Shown: positions 47,217 through 58,260 of the stretch, one piece after another
How the letters are laid out: every line of letters begins with the position of its first letter
How positions within the stretch are numbered: position 1 is the first letter of the stretch
From: Timema cristinae
Lineage: Eukaryota; Arthropoda; Insecta; Phasmatodea; Timematidae
Direction of reading: 5' to 3'
Assembly (NCBI GenBank): GCA_039000515.1
Contig: JBCFYV010009882.1
Location: 106,224,821 to 106,288,820, forward strand
DNA: 64,000 nucleotides
Translations under genes and position numbers: made by a program
Notes under the pieces: model-generated
Seen by the model: the letters and a program-made list of their open reading frames with translations, nothing else
Told to the model about the DNA's origin: nothing
Database searches by the model: none

Positions 47217-48886
47217 TTTCTCTCGACATCTCGTAGAGAAAGTAATGTGATCGTAAAAATAATCGAACTCGGGATTTTGATAAATGTTGACCTTTCATGA
47301 CCCCTCGAAACCAAAAAAGTTGTTTTTGCATTGCCGTCTGTCTGTCTGTATCTCGATCTAGAACCTTAACCATTCACCAATCGGGCTAAGACTTGCCGTC
47401 TAACGTTTTCATAAGGTCCTTCCGAGTAGTTTATTTAATCAGATATCTAACCCTAAATGTAAGGGTAGTTTACTGAAGGGCAAAAAGAGAAAAAAATCGA
47501 TTGCATCATAATTTGTTCTAATGATTTTTATTAAATTGTGTATCTATGCACCGTTTAATATTACAAACAAAAGGGCAAATCTAATTTTTTCCATGAAAAT
47601 TTCTTTAACGACACTTAAATAAGTATAAATTTCAAATTTCAATCGTATCTGCGCAACTATTTGAGCTAAGAAATAACTTATCATAGTAATGTTGTAGTAG
47701 TATTTTAAAAATACTTTATTTGAAACATTATTTTATAAAACCAATGAATGTCTCTATTTGAAGATAATAACTATAGAATGTATGCGCGGTACAACGTACC
47801 ATTTATTTTTTTAGTTGATGACAAGATGAGTGAGGTCGAACAAAATGTTGAGTATGTTGAGTATGTTGAGTATGTTGAGTATGTTGAGTATGTTGAGTAT
47901 GTTGTCTGTGAGTGAAATACTTCATAACACAGATAAGAGTCGAGCTATGTTCGTCTTGCGGCTGAGCTGTTTGCTAGTTATCAGACGGAACTAGGAGTCT
48001 CTTGGTCTGACAACTTAACATTTCACGTCACGAGTCAACATCAACCGTGATCAACACACAAGTTCATCTTTTCATCGATGTTTAGAAAGATAAATAGATA
48101 GATAGCACGGTGCACAGAACATACTTTCTATAGCTTTTATCTTCAAATAGAAACATTTACCAAAAACTGTCAGGATTTGGACAACAAGATAATATACAAT
48201 GCTGCAGGGACACTACACCAAAGAGCCTAAATAATATACACTGTTACAGAAACATTGAGAAAAGAGGAACATATCCGGCCACCAAAGAGAACAACAATTA
48301 ATTTATCTTTTCGAAAAGTTGCACAGAATATAATATATTTGCTTATAGCTCAGAAAGTATTGGTTTTATAAAATAATGTTTCAAATAAAGTATTTTTAAA
48401 ATACTACTACAACATTACTATGATAAGTTATTTCTTAGCTCAAATAGTTGCGTAGATATGATCGAAATTTGAAGTTTATACTTATTTAAGTGTCGTTAAA
48501 GTAATTTTCATGGAAAAATTAGATTTGCCCTTTTGTTTGTAATATTAAACGGTGCATAGATACACAATTTAATAAAAATCATTAGAACAAATTATGATGC
48601 AATCGATTTTTTTCTCTTTTTGCCCTTCAGTAAACTACCCTTACATTTAGGGTTAGATATCTGATTAAATAAACTACTCGGAAGGACCTTATGAAAACGT
48701 TAGACGGCAAGTCTTAGCCCGATTGGTGAATGGTTAAGGTTCTAGATCGAGATACAGACAGACAGACGGCAATGCAAAAACAACTTTTTTGGTTTCGAGG
48801 GGTCATGAAAGGTCAACATTTATCAAAATCCCGAGTTCGATTATTTTTACGATCACAATACTTTCTCTACGAGATGTCGAGAGAAA
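47217..48886. mobile_element. Near-perfect 530-bp inverted repeat (two opposed element copies)
   Basis: The left arm 47,217-47,746 starts TTTCTCTCGACATCTCGTAG. The right arm 48,359-48,886 is its reverse complement with only about ten differences that I see. Each outer end contains its own small hairpin (CTTTCTCT...AGAGAAAG). The spacer holds a further, looser match: CTATTTGAAGATAATAACTA (47,755) and its complement near 48,135. The left copy therefore seems to lack about 200 bp present in the right copy. No transposase is visible. Element class unknown. Confidence 0.93.
47845..47904. repeat. 9-bp microrepeat, about 6 units
   Basis: TTGAGTATG repeated in tandem within the spacer of the inverted repeat. 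Confidence 0.95.
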
Positions 48887-49269
48887 TTAAAGATATTGTT
48901 CCAGTGATACGTTTAAATTTTCTGCACATATTAATGTGAACCGTTGTTGAATATTTATCGTAGACATTCTCAGAGTTTGAATATAACATTTCCTGTTCAG
49001 TTAAATGATTGGTGTTTAAAGTTTACAATGCTCATGACAGATATTCAACAACTGGTGTTAGGTATTACGATGAATTTAAAATAAAACTAAACGTTTATAC
49101 TGAAGCCAAAGCCATATTTGAATGGTTTTGACCAAAAGTTTTGTTGCTATAAAAAGGGTGAAGTGCTGATCTTAACTCAGTTTCCCTTCTACCACCCGGA
49201 TAATACCTGGCTCAGGCAGATAATACAGCGCGAACAAGACGTCTCAAGAGTCCGTCTCACCCACTGAAA

Positions 49270-49800
49270 CAGAACAAGTCTAGACCCGAAACTATTTTAC
49301 CGATAGGGCTGAAACATCGTATCTATACGTTGTTTAAAATTAAACACGTCAAATCTCATTTCCCATGAAAATGACTTCAAGTGTACTTTACATCAGCGGA
49401 AATATCTAATTTTGATCAAATTTCAGCAACTATTTGAGATACGAAACAACTTATCATAATAAAGTTGTAATACTACTAATAATAAACATATTTTATATGG
49501 AATATTTTTTAAATAAAATCAATAGTTTCTGAACTAAAAGCAGATATATTAATATGTTTATGCAACTCTCTGAAAACAAACAAGAAATGATTGTTTATCT
49601 CTTTGATAGACAGAGGTTACTCTCTACTCAATGTTTCTATAACAGTGTATACTATTTAATTTAGGCTCTGTTGTGTTGAGTGTTTCTGCAACACTGCATA
49701 TTATTTTGTTTCACAATTCTTACCCGTTTTTAGTAAATGATTATATTTTAAGATAAAAGAGAAGGTCTGTGTGGTGCATCGTACCATTTGTTTGTATTGG
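49270..49800 (+). mobile_element. Diverged third copy of the inverted-repeat element
   Basis: GCAACTATTTGAGATACGAA, then ACAACTTATCATAATAAAGT, aligns with GCAACTATTTGAGCTAAGAA (about 47,652). CAATGTTTCTATAACAGTGT and GTTTCTGCAACACTGCATAT align with the inner part of the right copy read in reverse. It confirms the unit extends about 200 bp past the strict arms and ends near a GTACC. Outer hairpin end not preserved. Confidence 0.7.
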
Positions 49801-50379
49801 TTTTGGCAACAACAAAATGTTTTCTTCTATAAAGAGTGCATATGTGTGGATGTTCACCTCCATCTTGCGTTAACGGGTGATCCAGGCCTGAAGGTGTGTG
49901 AACAGATCCAGGCCTGAAGGTGTGTGAACAGATGCAGGCCAAGGGAAACAGGAAGACATATTGGTCCCAACTACTTGTTTGCGCGTTCAACAAGATGGCG
50001 ACAGGATTGCATAGCCCAACTTTGGTGAATAGCGAGGTAAACAGGAACTCGTTAACATCCACAAGAGATCGCCGTCTCAACTTGAAAACAAGACACGCTA
50101 CTGGGCCCAAACATTTCATTTCTCTGCTATCGCTCAACTAAACAACACATCCATAAACGTTAGTTGCATTCTGAATTCCGAGATAACTCACGCCACAATC
50201 GGCTGGAAATTTATCGAAATAAACAACAGACATACTGATTTAAAGGCAAGTTAAATAAATAAAAAATTGCTAATTTAACGTCACCTTAAAAGACCTTCAG
50301 AAATCCCTTATTATTATTTTATATAGTGTTTGTTATTTCAAAATTTCGTTTTTATAAAATCGAGGCTAAAGGTATCTAA
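49801..50379. other. No gene; one 26-bp duplication
   Basis: GATCCAGGCCTGAAGGTGTG then TGAACA is present twice in tandem (about 49,880-49,930). The 129-codon ORF at 49,748-50,137 (-) has no recognised motif and overlaps the tail of the preceding element. Confidence 0.4.
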
Positions 50380-51511
50380 ATGTCCCGATAGAATTAAAAA
50401 AACTTGCATTTCTAGTTATTAAATAAGTTCACCAAGAGGTGAAATTACCACGTTTTCAATTACGTTTAACAGGAAATACTTCAGTTCTGAGTTCAAAAAA
50501 TGTGTTAGAAACAAAGATGTATCCTCAAACATATAATTTAATTTGTAACAAGGTCACAGCAGAACATTGTGAGATAGTTGAGGATTGTTTTAGTGCTTTG
50601 GAAGCTTCAGAACTGACATTACTATAAGAAATACAGCAGTGTGAGGGTCACAACAGAAAATTCTGAGATAGTTGAGGATTGTTTTAGTGGTTTGGAAGCT
50701 TCAGAACTGACATTACTATAAGAAATACAGCAGTGTGAGGGTCACAACAGAAAATTCTGAGATAGTTGAGGATTGTTTTAGTGGTTTGGAAGCTTCAGAA
50801 CTGACATTACTATAAGAAATACAGCAGTGTGAGGGTCACAACAGAACATTTTGAGATAGTTGAGGATTGTTTTAGTGGTTTGGAAGCTTCAGAACTGACA
50901 TTACTATAAGAAATACAGCAGTGTGAGGGTCACAACAGAACATTCTAAGATAGTTGAGGATTGTTTTAGTGGTTTGGAAGCTTCAGAGCTGTCATTACCA
51001 TAAGAAATACAGCAGTATGAGGGTCACAACAGGACATTCTAAGATAGTTGAGGATTGTTTTAGTGGTTTGGAAGCTTCAGAACTGACATTACTATAAGAA
51101 ATACAGCATTATGAGGGTCACAACAGAACATTATAAGATAGTTGAGGATTGATTTAGTGGTTTGGAAGCTTCAGAGCTGTCATTACCATAAGAAATACAG
51201 CAGTGTGAGGGTCACAACAGAACATTCTGAGATAGTTGAGGATTGTTTTAGTAGTTTGGAAGCTTCAGAACTGACATTGCCATAAGAAATACAGCAGTGT
51301 GAGGGTCACAACACAACATTCTGAGATAGTTGAGGATTGTTTTAGTGGTTTGGAAGCTTCAGAACTGTCATTACCATAAGAAATACAGCAGTGTGAGGGT
51401 CACAACAGAACTTTCTAAGATAGTTGAGGATTGTTTTAGTGGTTTGGAAGCTTCAGAGCTGTCATTACCATAAGAAATACAGCAGTGTGAGGGTATTTCC
51501 CTTTAAGGAGT
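50380..51511 (+). mobile_element. Satellite-bearing element, about 10 units
   Basis: 5' flank GTTAGAAACAAAGATGTATC then CTCAAACATATAATTTAATT, ten units (50,553-51,493), 3' flank GGTATTTCCCTTTAAGGAG. Marker variants (CATTACTATAAG; CAGAGCTGTCATTACC) occur in runs. Last repeat before the vri promoter region. Confidence 0.86.
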
Positions 51512-52203
51512 CGTCTGAAATAGAGCAGCGCGTCATAGGGTTCCAGAAGGGGTTTTTCTAAATCTGTGTTCCTGTTACGAAACAAAGTCTAGCTAACGTG
51601 ATGGGGCTCATCTTCCTGGTAAATGGTTGTCCTATGAAGGTCATCACGTAACTAGCCACCTTGTTGATCCGGACCTGACTTTACTCACATCACTCCATCG
51701 CCAAGTTCTACTTGAAATATAAACTCGGTTGTTTTCCTTCATTTACTCCTATAACCTGAAATCGTCACAGGAAATGTTATCCAACTCATGTCATCCTTTC
51801 GAGGTCGCCGTACAATTGCGCAACGCGTGATGCGCACTTTGCCAGGAGTTGAATCACGCAGTTACAGACAAACAACCCATAAATGACTGCGTACTTACTC
51901 TACGAGAACCTGTTCGCAGCCAACTTAAAAGGTCACTCACTCACTCGCTAGCTTTATTTCAAGTCGTATTTTTTTTTGTTTTTTTTTTCCTCCACAGGCA
52001 CGAAGGCTCTAAACTTAACCTTGCCAGAAGCAAATGCCTGCTTTCTTTTCTAGCTTTTTCTTTTTCAGCCTGACAATCAGTTCACTCACCCTACTTTGCT
52101 TTACGAGAGCGCTCGGCTCCTTTGTTCGGTGGGCTTCGGCTATCATCGGCTTTCAAGGAAAAAAACAGAGTACAACTTTGCCAAGGGGAGAACGGGATCT
52201 TGC
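51512..52203. promoter_or_regulatory. Repeat-free upstream region of vri
   Basis: Higher-GC, non-repetitive sequence directly upstream of the proposed promoter. It includes a C/EBP-type palindrome TTGCGCAA at 51,816-51,823 and a pyrimidine run near 51,970. Short ORFs (51,849-52,073; 52,034-52,276) are composition artefacts. Regulatory status is inferred from position. Confidence 0.45.
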
Positions 52204-52309
52204 TTACGTAACGTCCCCCTCCTCTTTACTCCCTGCTTTTAATCACAATCCAAACTCTACACATTACGTAACATGAAGGTGACCTATCGCATCTGTGATT
52301 GGTGAGTCA
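52204..52309 (+). promoter_or_regulatory. Proximal promoter: two D-boxes, CCAAT, AP-1-like
   Basis: Seen: TTACGTAA at 52,204-52,211 (GCTTACGTAACG) and 52,264-52,271 (CATTACGTAACA), an inverted CCAAT (ATTGG) at 52,298-52,302, and TGAGTCA at 52,303-52,309. Known: VRI/NFIL3 and PDP1/PAR bZIP factors bind RTTAYGTAAY sites. Inferred: the gene is regulated by its own protein or its PAR-bZIP antagonist. Distances are about -250, -190 and -150 from the proposed start site. Confidence 0.6.
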
Positions 52310-52452
52310 GTGAGGGTGTTGTCCTCGCTTCGGGGCCGCTTCTCCTCTTCCCCTCCTTTTCTAGTTCCCTGTGACATTGAGGTTTGAGTGAAGATTTCCT
52401 GGCCAGCCAGTATCTAGTTCAGCCTTGCGCTTGGCGAGCATCGTATCGCCTG

Positions 52453-52488
52453 TCAGTCGAGCTCTTACGCCCGGAGAAAGTAGACGTG
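52453..52488 (+). promoter_or_regulatory. TATA-less core promoter, Inr plus DPE
   Basis: Initiator TCAGTC at 52,453-52,458 puts +1 at A52,455. AGACGTG begins at 52,482, exactly +28, and fits the arthropod DPE consensus RGWYV at its required spacing. No TATA box lies 25-35 bp upstream. Another TCAGTT at 52,497 lacks a matching DPE. Confidence 0.65.
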
Positions 52489-52625
52489 TTACGTGTTCAG
52501 TTTTAAGTGACGTTTAGACTTTGCTGAGAAGTCAATAGATTGAACGTTCTGACTTTGTGTGTTTCTGGGTGTTATATATATTTTCAACACGAGAGTGGAA
52601 TACCATAAATTGACATTTAATTTGG
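52455..52625 (+). other. vri: Proposed vri non-coding first exon
   Basis: 171 nt from the Inr +1 to the splice donor GTGAGT at 52,626 (TTTGG|GTGAGT). It contains no ATG, as expected for a 5' leader. Linking it to the coding exon 10.2 kb away rests on the donor, the clean leader, the promoter motifs and the absence of another gene between; no transcript evidence is available. Confidence 0.55.
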
Positions 52626-53479
52626 GTGAGTTAAAAAAAATAGATTTATTGTTTATCTTAATGACCTATTGTTTTTTAAAAAAAGACACTTAAAGTTTTT
52701 GTTAAATGACCTGTTGTTACGATTGTAACAAACATTTAAATACAATTTTCAACATTTACATATTTAAAAAAAAGCTTTTTTTGTGAATTGTCACTGTGAC
52801 ACTAGCGTCCGTTACCTTTTAAGATTAATACTTTGATTTATATAGATAAATATTAAAATACATGTTTGGTGAAAGAGTGAATAACTAGTAATACACTTTG
52901 ATCACAGTGAATGTTAAAAATCTCCCCCCAAGTCATTGAATCACTTTGTCCCGACCAATGATTGTTGTCCATTGTTGCGCGAAGTGAAGGAATAGAGTTG
53001 GCATCTCTTTGTTGCACTGGCCTTACGTCGCTGGGAGTGACGCATTTGGGACCAAGTGACTAAGGCCAGTGAACGATTGGGATTTCCGGGAGTAACAGAG
53101 ATAGAGATAGATAGATATTGGTCTGGGTTGCATCATTCACAAAGAAAACTAGTACGCGGTTTTGGTCTTGCAGATGATGCAACCTAGATGTCACCCTCAC
53201 ACTGGTTCGAGAGAGGTTACCTACCTCTTCCCCCTCCAGTAAAGAGGAAGGGGAAGTATTTATTTAGAGCCACGTGGCAGACAAAGGGTTTTCCTTCCTA
53301 GGAGAGCTAGATATTGACTGGCTGGAGATCAATTGATAGTTTCAATATTCAACAAAATACAATGTTACCATCCAGCACACCTGTAGTAGAGCTATAGTAG
53401 TAGTATTATTATTAATATTAGATCAGCCTCACTAGGGGCAACGGAACCTTATTTGTATAAAAGTGATGGGCAAGCAAAA

Positions 53480-53790
53480 CAAAATTATTTTTAGGGACTT
53501 GTCTTCCCCCCTCACCCCTGATAATTAAAAAAAATTGGATGTCCCTAAAAACAATTTGGAATAGTCCTTATCCCCAATTTTCTAAACTTAGATTATTTTT
53601 TAGAAGATATTTGGATTAGTCTTTCCCAGAAATCTTTTTGAAATTTGGATGATTCTAGAAGCTATTTTAATTGGTCTTCCTTAAGCAAATTTTTAGAGAT
53701 TGAAATAATTTGGAGTTGGATTTAAGATCTTTCAGCTTCGTTCTCGATGATATTAGAGGGTTTGAAATATATCGAGAACATTCTATCTTT
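53480..53790 (-). repeat. Ancient ~55-bp degenerate repeat, reverse copy
   Basis: The complement of TTTGGATGATTCTAGAAGCT then ATTTTAATTGGTCTTCC matches the 22,345-22,900 consensus. The edge segment GGAGTTGGATTTAAGATCTT then TCAGCTTCGTTCTCGATGAT matches 22,353-22,405 in reverse. Both copies therefore keep the same non-repeated edge as well as the repeats. Confidence 0.7.
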
Positions 53791-54050
53791 GACCAAACCC
53801 AGTCCACCGCCAATGGGCCCCGTAAACACTCACACGAAACACTTCTTACAATTTGGAGAGGCTTGTTTTATACTTGATAAATTACTACTGCCATTGTGTT
53901 AATGCCATTGGACAGTTAACATTTTACTGCACTGTTTTAACAAGTGTGTAATTATAAGCTATAAATAGGGATTCAATGGTTTCAGATCATTACAGTTCAT
54001 TAGTTATAAGAGGTCTGTCTAACTCTTTGCTCCATCGTTAAGTAAAGTAA

Positions 54051-54494
54051 TAGCATTGCAGGTATTCTAGAAGATAGTCTATCTGCAGCTATCTAGCACT
54101 GCAGGTATTCTAGAAGATAGTCTATCTATCTAGTATTGCAGGTATTCTAGAAGATAGTCTATCAGCAGATATCTAGCATTGCAGGTATTCTAGAAGATAG
54201 TCTATCTATCTAGCATTGCAGGTATTCTAGAAGATAGTCTATCTATCTAGTATTGCAGGTATTCTAGAAGATAGTCTATCAGCAGATATCTAGCATTGCA
54301 GGTATTCTAGAAGATAGTCTATCAGCAGATATCTAGTATTGCAGGTATTCTAGAAGATAGTCTATCTATCTAGTATTGCAGGTATTCTAGAAGATAGTCT
54401 ATCAGCAGATATCTAGCATTGCAGGTATTCTAGAAGATAGTCTATCAGCAGCTATCTAGCATTGCAGGTATTCTAGAAGATAGTCTATATCAGC
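54051..54494. repeat. 37/43-bp minisatellite, about 10 units
   Basis: Core AGCATTGCAGGTATTCTAGA then AGATAGTCTATC, followed by either AGCAGATATCT (43-bp unit) or TATCT (37-bp unit). Long and short units alternate irregularly. Lies in the intron. Confidence 0.94.
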
Positions 54495-54618
54495 ACGTCT
54501 TGAGGCCTCTGATGAGTTAGATAACATTCAAACCACTCTAGTTTATATCTACTGACAGGATGCTGACCATTTCTGGGAAATTTAGTGGACTTTCTCACAA
54601 TTGAAAATGGTTGTTCTG

Positions 54619-54760
54619 TCACCGCGTCTTACTACCCGTTCCGCCTATACACATATACATTTATTAGGCATGTTAATGTGTTAGGGATAACGAAGGTTGA
54701 TTTTTGAGGTAGAGTGGGGGATCATTTAGGAAATACCCCGGCAGTGCACTGACTGTAGTA
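54619..54760 (-). mobile_element. SINE tail and body, reverse strand
   Basis: CACCGCGTCTTACTACCCGT then ATTTATTAGGCATGTTAATG, GGGATAACGAAGGTTGATTT, GGGGGATCATTTAGGAAATA. SINE-B/C type; the head has been lost. Confidence 0.75.
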
Positions 54761-54799
54761 TCTATGACGTAAGCACCTGCTATTAATCACACGGATCCT

Positions 54800-55010
54800 A
54801 TTGGTCGACCTCGCTGGTCTTGTTAAGTTCTCACTCCGGACCCGATGTTCGTGGGTTCAAACCCAGCTGAGGCTGACGGACTTTACTTGAGCGATAAAAG
54901 TCCGTAGCACAACTTCCTTCGGAGGGGAAGTAAAGCCATCGGTACCATGTCGATTGTGGCTTGAGAAATAACCCTGAAACCCCGATATAATTGGTAAGCC
55001 CTTTCGTGCT
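54800..55010 (+). mobile_element. tRNA-derived SINE, fourth head type
   Basis: Head GACCTCGCTGGTCTTGTTAA (A-box position), GACCCGATGTTCGTGGGTTC then AAACCC (B box). The body has a hairpin, CAACTTCCTTCGGAGGGGAA, then GTAAAGCCATCGGTACC. Related head at 46.46-46.55 kb. Its 3' boundary is unclear. Confidence 0.6.
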
Positions 55011-55419
55011 AGCTCATAGAAAATCATTGTAGATGCAACGGGGAATCACCACAAGTTCTGAACTCCTCTAGTACATGGAATCTCTACCGGAGGGTGTAGG
55101 CAGCACTAACCGGTTGACGGGCTGAGTGCATGCCCAGATACACATCACATGACTTGACGTATGAAAGCATGAAAGTATATCTAGTTAGTTGACTAGATGT
55201 CAAATGAAACCCTTCTTGCGACATTAAGCGCTCTATGGCCGCACAAGGTTCCCCTGCAGAGTGACACACTGCAACCCTCGCAACTGGGTAGACAGGCGGG
55301 TAGCATCCACAGGGGCAAGGCTCTGTTCTGATATGTGCCCCATTAGACCGAACATACACAGGCTCCTCTATGTACCTCACACATGGGAATGTATGCATTT
55401 TAATACACCAATAGGGCGG

Positions 55420-55599
55420 GGATTAAAAATACATAATTTAGAGGAAATGTACCCGAACTCGCGAGGAGAGAAAGAGGTAAAACATGAAGGTAAAATCCCA
55501 CTCAGTATATTACGGCGGTATTCGAAGCCCGACCTCCCGGCCGCCGGCTAGTTGAGCTTGACATTTAGTCCGCGTGTTCACTGGTATGAGTAATGAAAC
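55420..55599 (-). mobile_element. SINE-C, tail lost, reverse strand
   Basis: AATTTAGAGGAAATGTACCC, GAACTCGCGAGGAGAGAAAG, then GGTATTCGAAGCCCGACCTC (B-box region reversed) and GAGCTTGACATTTAGTCCGC. The younger SINE-A at 55,611 inserted next to its head end. Confidence 0.7.
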
Positions 55600-55610
55600 A
55601 GTTTGATGAC

Positions 55611-55877
55611 GTAGGTGGCCTGGCGGTCTAGGGTAAGGTGTCAGACTTCTGTGCTGGCGGCCGGGGTTCAATCCTCGGTCCTGGCACAGATTTATCTGAT
55701 TACCAAACCCTTCCTTCACCTCTGACAAGACATCTTGTGAATGTGGGGAATGCCAGGCCTCTACCGTGGTTCGGATTCCACTTTAAACTGTAGGTCCTTC
55801 ATTTCATCTCACAATCACCCTACCATTACACATTAGCGTAAGTGCGTACAACCCGAACGGGTAGTAAGACGCGGTGC

Positions 55878-55908
<31 letters not shown>
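55611..55908 (+). mobile_element. SINE-A, young full-length copy with exact TSD
   Basis: Head GTAGGTGGCCTGGCGGTCTA, B box GGTTCAATCC, full body, tail GTAGTAAGACGCGGTGCTAA plus (TAA)n. The 11-bp duplication AGTTTGATGAC flanks it exactly (55,600-55,610 and 55,909-55,919). Best-defined SINE-A in the window. Confidence 0.95.
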
Positions 55909-55909
<1 letters not shown>

Positions 55910-56269
55910 GTTTGATGACTGTCTCGTTAGTCTGAAGAGGCCGACCAATATCGTATTGTTGTTGGGAACGGAGGTCTGTGATGCGCAGGTCACGAGTTCA
56001 CAGCACAACACTAACACTAGGTTGTTTCAAATTTACCTAAATAAATATTTAGTGAAACTTATGGATTGATAGACGGTAATCTAGATTTCCTTTTTTTAAA
56101 TGTAATAAAGGAACTAGATATTAGTTATTTCTACTTGAAGGTGGTCACAATTATTATTTTTTAAATATAATACTGCCCCTCAGTTTTTTCCACATTCAAT
56201 GTAAACAAATAAACAAGTTCGAGGCGTCTGCTCAACTGTTAACGACTCTTAAATGCTGAACGATATTAA

Positions 56270-56673
56270 TTTCTAAAAATTATATGAGATATGTTAAAGA
56301 GTATTTATGGAATTAATTAGATCCATTTTAAGTTTTATCACCAACAAAAATTGTGAAAAAGTGAAATTAGTTCACTTTCAACAACGTCTCCCACGAAACG
56401 TCGAAGATAATAATAAACACAGGCTACATCCAACAACAAATAAAGTTTTAATTTAACAAGATCACAACAGAACATTCTGAGATAGTTGAGGATTGTTTTA
56501 GTGGTTTGGAAGCTTCAGAACTGACATTACCATTAGAAATACAGCAGTGTGAGGGTCACAACAGAACATTCTGAGATAGTTGAGGATTGTTTTAGTGGTT
56601 TGGAAGCTTCAGAACTGACATTACCATAAGAAATACAGCAGTGTGAGAATATTTCCCTCCAAGCAGGCGGCGC
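56270..56673 (+). mobile_element. Satellite-bearing element, two units
   Basis: 5' flank AAGTGAAATTAGTTCACTTT, CAACAACGTCTCCCACGAAA and CAGGCTACATCCAACAACAA, then two 94-bp units (56,462-56,646), then 3' flank AATATTTCCCTCCAAGCAGG and CGGCGCC. With the one-unit copy at 7.0 kb it shows what the element looks like before array growth. Confidence 0.85.
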
Positions 56674-57250
56674 CACATTGTATGTTTGTACATGTAATAA
56701 GCCCCCAATGAGGCGCAGTGTCGGTTGGTTGAACGGTTCCGTGTCGACCTAGACCCGCTGGAAGAGAAACTACGATCCATCGCACGTCGGGGAAATGTTT
56801 GCTGAGAAAATGACTTTCTCCCCCTTGGTTTGATGTCGATGACTTGGATAGAATCCGGAGAAAGAAAGTGCGCTAGTTGGAGGTCATGACCACAGCCAGG
56901 CATGAGACATGGTTACTGCAAGGCTTCATTCAGTGGACGTGCACTTTCTATACACATGCTTACATCAGGACTCGACTTACAAACTAATTGAACATCGCAC
57001 CAGGTCAGTTTCTAAGAGTCAGAACTCCTCAGGGTAGCTGGAGTTTTCACAAGGTGTCCTTGAATCATCCCCCCCACGTTAAAACCAACACACACTTACG
57101 ATGACGATGTAAACTTCTCTAACCCTTAGAGTGGAGCATAGGCTGCCACAAAGCCTCGCCTTCAAGTCCTTTCTCTTTCTCTGACACACTTTGGGCTGAT
57201 CCCAGGACTTTCCGAGTTGTCTGCATTCTTCGTTGACGGTCTGACACCAA

Positions 57251-57383
57251 GTGATCCTTGTCCTGTCCTTGTGATCCTTGTCCTGTCCTTGTGATCCTTG
57301 TCCGGTCCTTGTGATCCTTGTCCGGTCCTTGTGATCCTTGTCCGGTCCTTGTGATTCTTGTCCGGTCCTTGTGATCCTTGTGT
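57251..57383. repeat. 20-bp minisatellite, about 6.5 units
   Basis: Unit CCTTGTGATCCTTGTCCGGT, with CCTGT in the first units. A minus-strand ORF through it (57,079-57,447) has a K-D-H-K-D-R-T-R repeat made by the array and no recognised domain; not called a gene. Confidence 0.94.
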
Positions 57384-58260
57384 CCTTGTTCACAGCCCGC
57401 AGCTTCTCTTGAGACGTTTTCCTGGTCTCTCTAGAGAGTCTCTCCAAGCTATCTCCACTTTCACTGTGATCTTCAGCTGAATCTGTTTCTGGTTGATTTT
57501 ATTCCACAACTCTTGGTGACACTACGTTTGGTCATCATAGGCCTAATATGTTCCTTGGTCAGCAGTCTTTTGAGTCGATAGAGATTACAAATGTGTTATT
57601 CTTTACTGTATCAAACGTTTGCCTTATAAACACATTGCTGTTTGGATAAAGAAACTTAGCATCATGAACTGTACAAACTGGAGAGCAATACCAACGTAAA
57701 ATCAGTCATTTAGAATTTAAAACCTACCATAGCGCTGTCTTCCAGAACTCCCTCGTTATTAAAAGTGGTTCGTTGTTTCAATATATTGTTTACGCCAAAA
57801 TGTAGATAATAGGTACTAAGATGTCCCCATACACGCTTAGACCCTACATTTTGAATGTTATGATTTTAAGTTATGAAAAGGTAGACTTAGAACATTTTCA
57901 AGGAATAATAGACCTATTTAACTGTTTTCTTTTATTAACAATCATATTATATTTTGTAAAACTACGTAGGGCTGTTTCAAAATTCTGTTAGCATTAAACT
58001 TTTGATTTATACATATACAAACCAATTTATTGAAAATAATTTTATTTTTGTTTGTTGCATTAATTATACTTCGCTAATTATTTCGTGGTAGTTGTGATCA
58101 TTATTTCAGTACATTTTTCTCTACTGAGTCAAGTAAAACAGCATCGACATTGTGTATGGGTCATGAAATGCGCAACCGTCTCTCAAATGTCCTGTCTCAA
58201 TGTCCTTTGTTTTTGTGGTCCCGGCTGCTTGGATGATGTCCTTGACTGCATGGCGGTCGT

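Noticed and set aside
49748..50137. 129-codon minus-strand ORF
   Set aside because: Overlaps the end of a diverged transposable element and a 26-bp duplication; no recognisable domain.
57079..57447. 122-codon K/R-rich minus-strand ORF
   Set aside because: Its middle is produced by the 20-bp minisatellite; flanks show no family features.
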